From: Streptomyces roseus
GTDB lineage: Bacteria; Actinomycetota; Actinomycetes; Streptomycetales; Streptomycetaceae
Direction of reading: 5' to 3'
Assembly (NCBI RefSeq): GCF_001044425.1
Contig: NZ_LFML01000163.1
Coordinates: forward strand, 137,784-201,783
Length of the DNA stretch: 64,000 nt
Under the pieces are notes generated by a model. The model saw nothing but the letters and a program-made list of their open reading frames with translations, was not told where the DNA came from and searched no databases. Shown piece by piece: positions 34,153-43,500 of the stretch (within the stretch, counting starts at the first letter, position 1; each line of letters opens with the position of its first letter). A program made the translations under genes and the position numbers.

Positions 34153-35457
34153 GTGTCCGGGTCGCACACCGACGGGAGGAGCGCGGGTCTCTTGAGATTC
34201 CGGATAGGACGCCCGACGAACCCGCCCACTCACCCGCACCCGCAGGGTCCCGCCCCCCACGCGGACACCACCCCCGCAGCGCCCGGCGAGCCGCCCGCGA
34301 CCGAGCCGCCCGCGGCCGAGCCGCCCTTGTCGGCCCACGAGATAGCGCTGATACGGGCTTCCGTCACCGTGGTCGAGCCGCTCGCAGCGGACATGACGGT
34401 CTATTTCTACGCGATCCTCTTCGCCCGATATCCCGAAGTCCGGCCGATGTTCCCCCCGGGGATGGACGCCCAGCGCGGTCGGCTGCTGCGCGCGCTGCTG
34501 CACATCGTGGATCTGGTCGACGACCCGGAGAGCCTGGTCCGCTTCTGCGGCCACCTCGGCCGCGACCACCGCAAGTTCGGCACCCTCCGCGCGCACTACC
34601 CCGCCGTGGGCGAGTGTCTCCTCGCCTCGCTGGCCCGCTACGCCGGTCCGGCCTGGACCGCGGACACCGCCGCGGCCTGGGGCAAGGCATACGGCGTGGT
34701 CGCCGACGTCATGATCGGCGCCGCCGAGCAGGACGAGGCGCAGCGGCCCGCCGTCTGGCCCGCCAAGGTGGTGCACAAGGTCCTGCGCGGACACGGCATC
34801 GCCGAAATCACCCTGCGGCCCCACATGCCGTACATGTTCGCGGCCGGGCAGTACGTCAGTCTCGAGACACCGTGGTGGCCCAAGCAGTGGCGCTACTACT
34901 CCGCCGCCAACGCACCCCGCCCGGACGGCACCCTCACCCTGCACGTCCGCGCGGTGGGCGGCGGTTCGGTCAGCGACGCGCTCGTACACCGCTCCACCGT
35001 GGGCGACCTACTCCAACTCGGACCACCCATGGGCGACATGGTGCTCGACGCCGCCGTCCACAGGGACCTGCTCTGCGTGGCGGGCGGGACCGGTCTCGCA
35101 CCGATCCGCGCGATCGTCGAGGAAGTGGCCCGCCGTGGCGGGGGGCACAATGTCGACCTGTTCCTCGGCGCGCGGACCGGCGCCGAACTGTACGGGGTCG
35201 ACGACATGCTCCGTATGGCGCAGCAGCACCACTGGCTGTCCATCAGGGGCGCCGTCTCCCACGAGTACATCCCCGGCATCCGGGGATCGCTGCCCGAGGT
35301 CCTGGCCGAGTACGGGCCGTGGTACCAGCACGACGTCTACTTGAGCGGACCGGCCCCGATGGTGGTCTCCGCCAGCCAGACGCTGACGCAGCACGGCACC
35401 CTGCCCGACCGAATCCACCACGACCCGTTCGAGACCCCCGTCCTGTCCGCTCATTGA
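34153..35457 (+). CDS. Flavohemoglobin (globin + ferredoxin reductase-like)
   Basis: A 434-residue nitric-oxide-detoxifying type protein. After a Pro/Ala-rich lead (1-57), residues 58-195 form a globin with proximal His139 (LGRDHRKFG) and YPAVGE. Residues 205-310 are the FAD domain with RYYS at 247-250, and 305-430 the NAD domain with AGGTGLAP at 310-317. The product converts NO to nitrate with NAD(P)H. The start is uncertain: GTG at 34153 lacks a good site, whereas TTG at 34192 has GGGAGGAG before it and overlaps the stop of a possible leader peptide. Followed after 55 bases by a PPOX flavoprotein gene, likely one operon. Confidence 0.92.
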   Translation: MSGSHTDGRSAGLLRFRIGRPTNPPTHPHPQGPAPHADTTPAAPGEPPATEPPAAEPPLSAHEIALIRASVTVVEPLAADMTVYFYAILFARYPEVRPMFPPGMDAQRGRLLRALLHIVDLVDDPESLVRFCGHLGRDHRKFGTLRAHYPAVGECLLASLARYAGPAWTADTAAAWGKAYGVVADVMIGAAEQDEAQRPAVWPAKVVHKVLRGHGIAEITLRPHMPYMFAAGQYVSLETPWWPKQWRYYSAANAPRPDGTLTLHVRAVGGGSVSDALVHRSTVGDLLQLGPPMGDMVLDAAVHRDLLCVAGGTGLAPIRAIVEEVARRGGGHNVDLFLGARTGAELYGVDDMLRMAQQHHWLSIRGAVSHEYIPGIRGSLPEVLAEYGPWYQHDVYLSGPAPMVVSASQTLTQHGTLPDRIHHDPFETPVLSAH

Positions 35458-35512
35458 GACCTGTCCGCTCCCTGAGCCACAGGCGCGCCGATCCTGCCAG
35501 GAGAACGCCCTC

Positions 35513-36121
35513 GTGACCTTTCCCCCACCGCCGTTCGGATCAGCGGGTGAACACCGGCTGCAGCAGCACATGGGAAGCGCCGACCGCGCCGCCCGGTTCT
35601 ACGACCAGCAGGTCCGCCCCTGCCTCACGCCCGAGATGCGGGAGTTCATCGGCCGCCAGAGCATGGTCTTCCTGGCGACGGCCGACTCCGGGGGAGCATG
35701 CGATTCGAGCTTCCGGGCCGGCCCGCCCGGATTCGTGCACGTACTGGACGAACACACCCTCGCCTACCCCGAGTTCCGCGGCAACGGGGTGCTCGCCAGC
35801 GCCGGGAACATGACCGAGAACCCGCATCTCGGCATGCTCTTCGTCGACTTCACGCACCATCGCGTCGGCTTGCACGTCAACGGTGTTGCCCGCCTCTACC
35901 ACGACGAGGACCTCCGCTCCACGCAGCCCGGCCTGCCGCGCGACACCGCGCCGGGCCGGAGCCCGGAGATGTGGGTGCACCTCACCGTCGAAGAGGCCTA
36001 CATCCACTGCTCCAAGTACATACCCCACTTGGTGCCGGGCCCCCGCGCCGGCCACCCGTCCGACCGGCCGAAGGACGCGGACTACTTCACCCGCTCCCGA
36101 ACGGCACCCGGGACCCGGTGA
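35513..36121 (+). CDS. Pyridoxamine-phosphate-oxidase-like flavin protein
   Basis: A 202-residue PPOX-fold protein. Family features: MREFIGRQSMVFLATADSGG at about 43-62, FVHVLDEHTLAYPEFRGNGV at about 73-92, and MLFVDFTHHRVGLHVNGVAR at about 109-128. Split-barrel proteins of this kind bind FMN, F420 or heme. GTG at 35513 follows AGGAGAA. The position behind flavohemoglobin is a recurrent pairing in actinomycetes and suggests a role in nitrosative or oxidative stress. Confidence 0.9.
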   Translation: MTFPPPPFGSAGEHRLQQHMGSADRAARFYDQQVRPCLTPEMREFIGRQSMVFLATADSGGACDSSFRAGPPGFVHVLDEHTLAYPEFRGNGVLASAGNMTENPHLGMLFVDFTHHRVGLHVNGVARLYHDEDLRSTQPGLPRDTAPGRSPEMWVHLTVEEAYIHCSKYIPHLVPGPRAGHPSDRPKDADYFTRSRTAPGTR

Positions 36122-36346
36122 TGCACGGCAGATGAGACGCGGGCGCCCGGGCGGCGGGTCGGGGGGCTCCTCCCGGGCCGGCTCCCTTGGACCGTGCCCG
36201 ACCCGCGCCGCCCGGCACCGCTCGCCCTGCAGGCCGGGGTCCAGGGCCAGGCCGCCGGCGGCCTGCTCTTGGCGGCGCAGGCGGGCAGGCCTTGCCGCCG
36301 AGTTCCGGAAACCGGGTCGGATACGTGCCGTCCGCGTTGCCCGGCT

Positions 36347-36568
36347 TCACCGCTCCCCGCGATGCTCCTCAAGATGTCGCGGCTGGGGGCTGCCCGCCCG
36401 GGTCCAGTCGGCGAACCACCAGGCAGCGGTGACCACGGCAGCCCAGAGCAGCCCTTGCAGCACGGCATTTGGCCACTCCGCCGATTCAGCCCACCGCTCG
36501 GCTCCCGTCAGGACCACCCAGGCCACCACGAAAACCACGGCCGTACGTACACGTCGATGCTTGAACAT
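36347..36568 (-). CDS. Small membrane protein
   Basis: A 73-residue protein starting MFKHRRVRTAVVFVVAWVVL. Two hydrophobic spans (about 9-22 and 36-53, VLQGLLWAAVVTAAWWFADW) with charged ends. GGGGCAGG lies 8 nt upstream of the ATG. Unknown function. It lies between the PPOX and WhiB genes on the opposite strand. Confidence 0.65.
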   Translation of the reverse strand: MFKHRRVRTAVVFVVAWVVLTGAERWAESAEWPNAVLQGLLWAAVVTAAWWFADWTRAGSPQPRHLEEHRGER

Positions 36569-36732
36569 GCGCACAACCTGCCCCGGACGCCGATGACCAA
36601 CAGAGATCAGAGCGGCATTCTCGGAGCAGGCCGCGGTGAAGAATCCAACGATGCCCCTGTCGGCCGCATAGAGCCGCGGATCCCGGTCAGGTGCGCGGGT
36701 GAGCGACCGACTACGTGAACGGAGGCATGACG

Positions 36733-36990
36733 ATGGACTGGCGTCACCAAGCGGCTTGCCGCGAGGAAGACCCGGACCTGTTCTTCCCCATCGGGAACAG
36801 CGGCCCAGCCCTGCTCCAAATCGAGGAGGCCAAGGCGGTGTGCCGCCGCTGCCCGGTCTTGGAGCGCTGCTTGGAGTGGGCACTCGAAGGGGGCATGGAC
36901 ATGGGCGTGTGCGGAGGCCTCACCGAGGAGGAACGACGCGCCGTCAAGCGCCGCGTGGCCCGGGAGGCGCGGGCTCGCCTCCACTCCTGA
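36733..36990 (+). CDS. WhiB-family iron-sulfur regulator
   Basis: An 85-residue Wbl protein. Four cluster ligands are visible: C9, C37, C40, C46 (CRRCPVLERC). The usual G-V-W-G-G turn reads GVCGG here (Cys at 60), a noteworthy change. The basic C-terminal tail (RRAVKRRVAREARARLHS) is the DNA-contacting part. It resembles the WblE/WhiB1 group (MDWRHQAACREEDPDLFFP). ATG at 36733 is chosen because GGAGG is 7 nt upstream; an earlier ATG is too close. Wbl proteins bind the sigma factor region 4 and sense NO or oxygen, consistent with flavohemoglobin nearby. Confidence 0.93.
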   Translation: MDWRHQAACREEDPDLFFPIGNSGPALLQIEEAKAVCRRCPVLERCLEWALEGGMDMGVCGGLTEEERRAVKRRVAREARARLHS

Positions 36991-37039
36991 CCCGCCTGCC
37001 CACCTCCCGGCCCACCAGGACCCACCAGCCGCCGGAGGC

Positions 37040-37190
37040 GTAGGCCGCGAACACCCCGATCCGGTCGTCCCGGCCGCCACGGCCGGCAGATCCGACTCGC
37101 GCCAGACGTGGGCACAGGCCTTGTTGCCCGGCGCCGGGCGGGCGCTCGCGACGACGAGTCGGCTGTCCGCGTCGATGACGACCTGCACGC
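37040..37190 (-). pseudogene. DDE transposase fragment (IS5-like group)
   Basis: The minus strand reads MQVVIDADSRLVVASARPAP then GNKACAHVWRESDLPAVAAG. This matches the second catalytic region of actinomycete transposases of the 'transposase family protein' type, where the phrase 'V-I-D-A-D-x-R-L-V-V' precedes 'D-A-H-x-W-R-x-S'. The expected Asp in 'A-D-A-H' reads Cys here and flanks are non-coding. Fragment only. Confidence 0.7.
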
Positions 37191-37322
37191 TCGCGGCCGA
37201 GAACCGGCAGTTGCGCGAAGAGGTGCCCGGCGTTCACATGACCTGCCGGACCGAACGCAGCGCAGGAGAGCCCCGCGGGACGGTTGTCCGGCGGGGCTCT
37301 CCCGGTGTTCAGGCCGTACGGG

Positions 37323-37589
37323 TTACCAGGGCGGCAACGGCAGTCCCGCCGCGCGCCTCGGTTCCAGGAAGTCCTCCCGGAAGACCTCCAGGGAGGCCCT
37401 GAGCAGTGGGATGTCCACCTCCGCACCGAGATGGGTCAGCTTGGCCGACTCCTCGTCCATGCGGAACTCCAGGAGGAGCCCACCGCGTCCGGCGTCGGTC
37501 ATCTCCACCACTTCCATGGCGTCGAAGTCCTCGCTGCCGAGCACGGTGAGGGCGGCGTACTCTCGTCCCCCCACGGTGAAAACCCTCAT
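37323..37589 (-). CDS. Presumed immunity protein of the Rhs toxin
   Basis: An 88-residue soluble protein with no recognised domain. The acidic and hydrophobic pattern (MRVFTVGGREYAALTVLGSE then FDAMEVVEMTD) suggests a small alpha/beta fold. Its ATG overlaps the toxin stop codon (ATGA) and GAGGG lies 6 nt upstream inside the toxin's last codons, so toxin and immunity are translationally coupled. A net acidic protein directly behind a C-terminal toxin domain is the standard layout for polymorphic-toxin immunity genes. Activity is inferred from position. Confidence 0.8.
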   Translation of the reverse strand: MRVFTVGGREYAALTVLGSEDFDAMEVVEMTDAGRGGLLLEFRMDEESAKLTHLGAEVDIPLLRASLEVFREDFLEPRRAAGLPLPPW

Positions 37590-40500
37590 AGCCATCCCTC
37601 GAATTGCAGTCCGCCGCCGCGCAGACTCCATCGCGCGCCGCGGCCGGTGGATTTCTCGATGATGTCGAGTACGTGTCCACCGTAGAAGGCAGAGGACTGC
37701 TCGATGGTCCTGGTGGCAGTGGAACTGCCGAGGATTTCGTCCAGCAGCACCTCGGCCCCGTCGTTGAGTGCCCGCTTGTCCGTGAGGCGGTTCGCGCCGT
37801 TGAGGAACGGCAGGTACTTCTTGACGTGGTCGGCGGTGCGCTTGACCGGGTCGGTGTGCTTCTGCAGGGCCCGGCCCGCCTCGGTCATGTGGAAGTCGCG
37901 CTGGAACGGCTTGCCGTTCTTCGGCGGGATCTCCTTCAGCGCGCTCGCCCGCAGGTCGTCGTCCGTGGCGTTCTTGAGAGCGCCGCAGTTGTGGACCAGG
38001 ACGGAGGCCGCGCCCGCCCGCACGTAGTAGGTGTGCGTGTCGGTGACCGTCAGGTTGTGGACGCGCTGTGCCTGAGTCCACGCCGTCACGGAAGTGACCT
38101 GCACCCACGTCCCCGAGGACGTCTGGAGCCAGTGGCCGGCCTTCAGGTCGCCCGCGTTGACCCACCGGCGCAGTTCGGGCACCCAGAACGGGTGGCCGTC
38201 GGTGGCGGTGATGACCTCGGAGGCCGTTCCCCTGTCTCCGTCGGTGTCGACGGTGATGCGGACGAGGTGCTTCTCGCCCTCGCCGACGATCCGTGCGGAG
38301 ACGGGTTCGGCGGTGGTGGTGCCGGTCTCGGGGTCGGTGGCGCGGACCTGCTCGCCGATCTCCACGTCCTCGATGGGCTTGGCCGAGCCGTCGGCCATCA
38401 CGACTTCGGTGCCGGGCGTGAAGCTGTTGCGGACCTTGCAGCTGCCTCCGCCCCCGTCGCCGCCGTCGTTCTTGGCGGCCTTCTTCGGCTCGGCGGACTT
38501 GGAGGACTTGCCGTGCCGGTCGGCCTTCTTGGCGCGGGCCGCCGCTTCCTTGGCCTGCCGGGCCGCGGTGGCCTTGGCTTCCTCGGCCTTGCGGGCCGCC
38601 GCCGCGGCCCGTTCCTGTGCGGCTCTTCGCGCCGCTGCCGCCTCCTCCTCGAGTTTTCTGGCCCGTTCGGCCGCTTCCTCGATCTGGCGTTTCCATTCGG
38701 CCAGGTCTTCGGCGTACTTGGCCATGGCCTGCTGGTAGCGCTCGACGCGCGCAAGGATGTCCCGCGCGAGTTTCAGCTTGCCCATCCAGCTGTTGAAGGC
38801 GTCCCAGGCCCGGTCCAGGGCCTTCAGGATGCGCTTGGCCTTGCCCGCGAAGGGCAGCGCCGCCTCGAAGGCGAGGCCGGCGCAGGCACCCCAGTCGCCG
38901 CCGAGGCAGGACTTGATGTCGTTGTAGCCGGAGGCGTCCTTGAGGATGCCGACGGCCACGTCCAGCGCCACGTCCAGGGCGCTTCGGCCGTTCGCCCAGT
39001 TCGCCCAGGCCGCCTCGGCGTCGGTGAAGTCCTTGATCGGCATCACCGGCGGCGCGATGGCCTGGCCGGCGGGGTCGGAGAACGTCACCGGCGAGTTGTT
39101 GGCGTAGGCGTACGGGTTCTGCTGCGCGGCCTCGTTGTAGTCGACGATCGGGTCGACGGACAGGAACCGCCCGGTGGCCGGGTCGTACTCCCGGGCCCCC
39201 AGGTGGACCAGACCGGTCGACTCGTCCGTCTCACCGCCGACGAAGGACTTCTTCCCCGGCCACACCGCCGGCGCGGTGCCCCGCGCGTCACCGAAGGGGG
39301 TGAACTTGCGGCGCGTGACGGCCTGGGTGGCCGCGTCGACGGCCGTGGTGGCGGTGCCGTTGTTGTCGGCGAGGAGGTAGGAGGTGGTGATCGCGCCGTC
39401 CTTGGCGGTCCTCACCATCGTCGGACCGGCCGTGTGCGCGTAGTAGCGCGTGGCCTCGACCGCGCCGTTCGGCTTCAGCCTGACCTCGGTGCCGGGCAGG
39501 TACAGCGTCGTACCGGCCGGGTCGCGCTTGATCAGGCGGTTGCCGTTGGCGTCGTAGAGGAACTCGGTGGTCTTCGTGCCCTCGGTCACCTTGGCGAGGT
39601 GGCCCTCGACGTCCCATTCCATCTGCTGGGTGTTGCCCTGGACGGTACGGGTCTTGGTGTTGCCGACCTCGTCGTAGGCGAACGTGTCGCTGCGGACGCC
39701 GCCGGGGCCGGAGGTGTCGACTCGCTGGAGCCGGTTGGCGCCGGGCTTGCCGGGTGTGCCGTATCCGTAGGAGCGGACGACGTCCTTGGTGAGGTCACCG
39801 GTGGTGGAGTGCTGGACCTCCTTGGTGCGGTTGCCGGCCGTGTCGAAGGCATACGAGGTCCAGTACGGGGCCGGGCCGCCGACCTTCGGCGCGGAGCCGG
39901 GACCGGTGGCGTTCGGCTTGGCCGCGCAGTCGTCGCTCGCCGTCCACGCCTCGCTCATGCGGCGCATGTAGTCGTAGGCGAAGCACTGCGTGTCCGTCGT
40001 ACCCGTGGCGGCCGCGCCCTCCTGGTCCTTGACCTTGAGGATGTTGCCGACTGCGTCGTACTCGTAGGAGGTGTCGTTGATCCGGCCGGGGGCCTTCTCC
40101 CGGTCGTTGACGGTGCGGGTCAGCCGGCGGGTCTGCTCGTCGTAGAAATTGGTGGTGAACAGCTGCGAGCCGGCGGCGCCGGTCTCGGTACGCAGCACGT
40201 CACCCATCGGCGAGTAGTCGACCTTGCCCACGAACGTCTTGCCCGCCACCCCCATGACGGTGGGCAGTTCGAAGTGGTTGTAGTTCATGGTCACGCGCTC
40301 GGCGGGGAGGCCGCCGACCGCGGGCTGTTGCGTCCAGGCCGTGAGGCCCGTGTTGGGCCGGTAGCCGGTGGAGAAGGAGTACGTGCCGGCGAGCGCGCCC
40401 TCCGACTTCGGGATGGTCACCGAGGACCCCGTGGGCCGGTAGCCCTGGTCGTAGCCGGTGACCGCGTGGGTGTAGGCGTTGCCGCCCACGTAGCGTGTCG

Positions 40501-43500
40501 AGGAGACCGGGAGGCCGACGGCGCCCGGCAGGGTGTCGTAGGCGATCTCACTGAGCTTGGCACCGGAGAGCGAGCCCTCGTGGGTCTCGGTGACTCTGCC
40601 CAGGGCGTCGTAGGCGAACGCCACGGTCTTGCCCCGCTGGTCCGTCACCGACTCCAGGCGGTCGCCCTTGCCGAAGACCTTGGAGGTGGTGCCCTTCTCC
40701 GGGTCGGAGACCTTCGTCTGGCGGCCCCGGATGTCGTACGCGAAGGACCAGGTGTCGCCGGCCGCGTTGACGACCGATTCGAGTTGGCCGCGCCGGTCGT
40801 AGCCGTAGCGGGTCGCGTCGTAGGCGCCGGTCGGTGAGTCCGAGCGGAAGGAGCGCAGCTCGGTCTTGCGGCCCTGGCCGTCGAGGAAGGCCTGGGTCGG
40901 GGTCTCGCCGGTGGGCGGGTCGACGGTGATGCTGTCGCCGTCGTACGCGGTGGTCGTGCGTGAGGTCTCCTCGCCGAACTTGCGGGAGATCTGCGCGGTG
41001 GGCCGGCCGCTGCCGTCGTACTGGGTGACGGTGGAGGACGGCACCTCGTTGTCCTTCGGGGCCCACTGTTCGCCGGAGGCGGTGCCGCCGGTGTAGTAGG
41101 CGCCGTTGGACTTCCACACCTGGCCGAGGCTGTTGTAGAAGGTGTCGGCTATCAGCCGGCCGCCGCCGAGTGCTTCCAGCTGGGTCTGGCGGATGCGCAG
41201 GCTGCTGTCGTAGATCTCGTAGCTGCTGCGGTAGCTGCCGTCGTCGACGAGGGACTTGGTCGTGATGACGACGGGCGCGTCCGGACGGACGTCGTAGGTG
41301 AACTCGGCGTCCGGGGACTTGGTGTCGGGGTCTCGGTCCGGTGACCACGCCGTGACCAGGCGGCCGAGGGCGTCGTACCGCATGACGCTGCGCCGGCCGT
41401 TGGCGTCCTCCTTGGCGAGGATCGACCCGCGGCCGAGGTCGGTCTCCGTGGTGTCGGTGTGGCCGAGCGGGTTGGTGGTGACGACCTTGGTGACGATCTG
41501 CCCGGCGGCCGGGGCGTAGTCGATCTTGGTGACCTTGCCGAACACGTCGGTCGTGGTCTTGGGGCGGCCGTAGGCGTCGAAGGTCAGCGAACCGTCCGTG
41601 GTGTACTGCGGCCGGCCGTCCGCGTAGCCGGACAGCGACTCGGATCGGACCACGTTGCCGACGGCGTCGTAGGACAGGCGGGCGTCGGATACGACGTCCT
41701 CGGGACGCTGCACGTCCTTGGCGTCACAGGCCTTGCCGACCGTCTCGATCCGCTTCTCCCGGCCGATGATCCACAGGGTTTCGTCGGACTCGTACTCGTA
41801 GCGGGTGCAGCTGTCGTCCTTCGGGTCGGAGACGTCCCCGAGGTCGGACACGGTCTGCGGGATGCCCCGCTCGTCGAGCGTGGTCTCCTGCGAGGTGCGC
41901 CGCCAGCCCCGGTTGCCCGAGAGCAGGGTGCGCGAGGAGACGTTGGTGGTGCCGCGGACGAAGGACTGGAGCGGTTCGATGCCCTCGCGCAGACGGGTGG
42001 CCGTCGGTCCGTGGAACCACGGCGTGTACGTGGTGGCCGCCTCCAGGGCGCCGCCCTCGCCGTTGTAGGCCAGCACCTCGCGGGTCTGGCCGGCGAAGAG
42101 CCGGTGGTCGGCGATCTCGTTGCCCTCGGAGTCCTTGACCTTCACCGAACGCCTGCCGCCCGAGGGGGCGGCCCGGTCACCGTCGAGGCCGCGGAAGAAC
42201 AGCGTCTCGGTCAGGGACCGCTTGTCCGGTGCGGCGCCGATCAGCGTTCGCACGCGTTCGTAGCCGCGCCACTGCGACCATGTGCGCGTGTTCGGGCGCA
42301 TGGTCTCGGTCTCGTCGTCGTACGCCCACGCCGGCGCGCCCAGGTACTGGTACTCGGTCACGCGCGCGGGGGAGTTGCCGTTGCGGTCCTCCTCCTGGAC
42401 CTGGTCGACGATGTGCTTGTGGAACCAGTCGGTGACGTAGAGCTTCTTCTCGCGCTTGGGGTCGTTCGGGTCCGGTATCTCGTTGATGACCGGGTAGCAG
42501 CGCAGGGTGTTCGATTCGTGGGATGCCGGCATCACGCGCGGCTCGGCGGCCCGGCATTCCGGGGCGCGGTAGTGCACGTTGACCGTGGAACCGGTCTCGG
42601 TGTCGATGGCCTCGATGCGGTAGCGCAGGTACGGCGGCTTGCCGTCGCCCATGCCGTCGACTCGGTTGGGCAGCTGCTTGCCGCGGAAGGTGACCGGCGG
42701 GAGGCTGACCTCCTTGCCGTTCTTGCCGGTGTGCTGGACGGCGGTGAGCCACAGCGGGTAGTCGGTGCCGTCACCGGTCTGCGGGAAGTCCTGTGTCAGC
42801 TTCCAGGTGTCGACGGGCTGGTGCGCCGTGCCGTTCCAGACCTCGGTGGTGATCTCCGTCAGCCGCTTGCGGGTGAAGAATGTCGGTGTGAAGCGGGCCT
42901 TGCACTCCTCCTTGGCCGCGCACAGCTGGTCGCCGGGGGTGTCGGGCCACATCTTGGCGATGTTCCAGTCGACCTCGGGCTTCAGCTTGTCCTGCGCGCA
43001 GTCGAAGTCCTTGGTCTTCAGGCAGCGCTCGGCGACGGTGAAATCGACCTGGGCGGGCGCCGGGGCGAAGAGGTTGTCCTTGCGCAGGCCGTAGGAGATG
43101 TGGTCGAGCCAGCCCGCGCGGTCGTAGGCGCGGTTGGTCGAACCGCCCGCGATCTTGTAGTTCGACCCGTAGTGGTTGACCTCCTTGTTGTACCAGTAGG
43201 TCATCGCGTTGCCGCGGGGGTCGACGACGTAGTCCAGGTTCCAGCGGTAGGCCTGGTCGCAGACCGAGTTCGCGAAGTCACCGGCCTTGAAGCAGTCCTC
43301 GCCCGGGTGGTTGCCGTAGACCGGCACGAGCAGCGCGGAGTTGGTGACGGGCTTGCCCGTGCTCCAACCGGGCACCTTGTTCAGGCCGAAGTGGAACTGG
43401 ACGCCCTGCGGGGTTGTGACCCGCCAGTGCTCGCCCTTCTTGTCGCCGTTGTCGGCGCCGGAGAGCAGCTCCACGCGCGAGCCGTCGTCCTCGGAGGGCC

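Noticed and set aside
37604-40837. 1077-codon plus-strand frame over the Rhs 3' half
   Set aside because: Antisense shadow of YD repeats, with no start signal or family.
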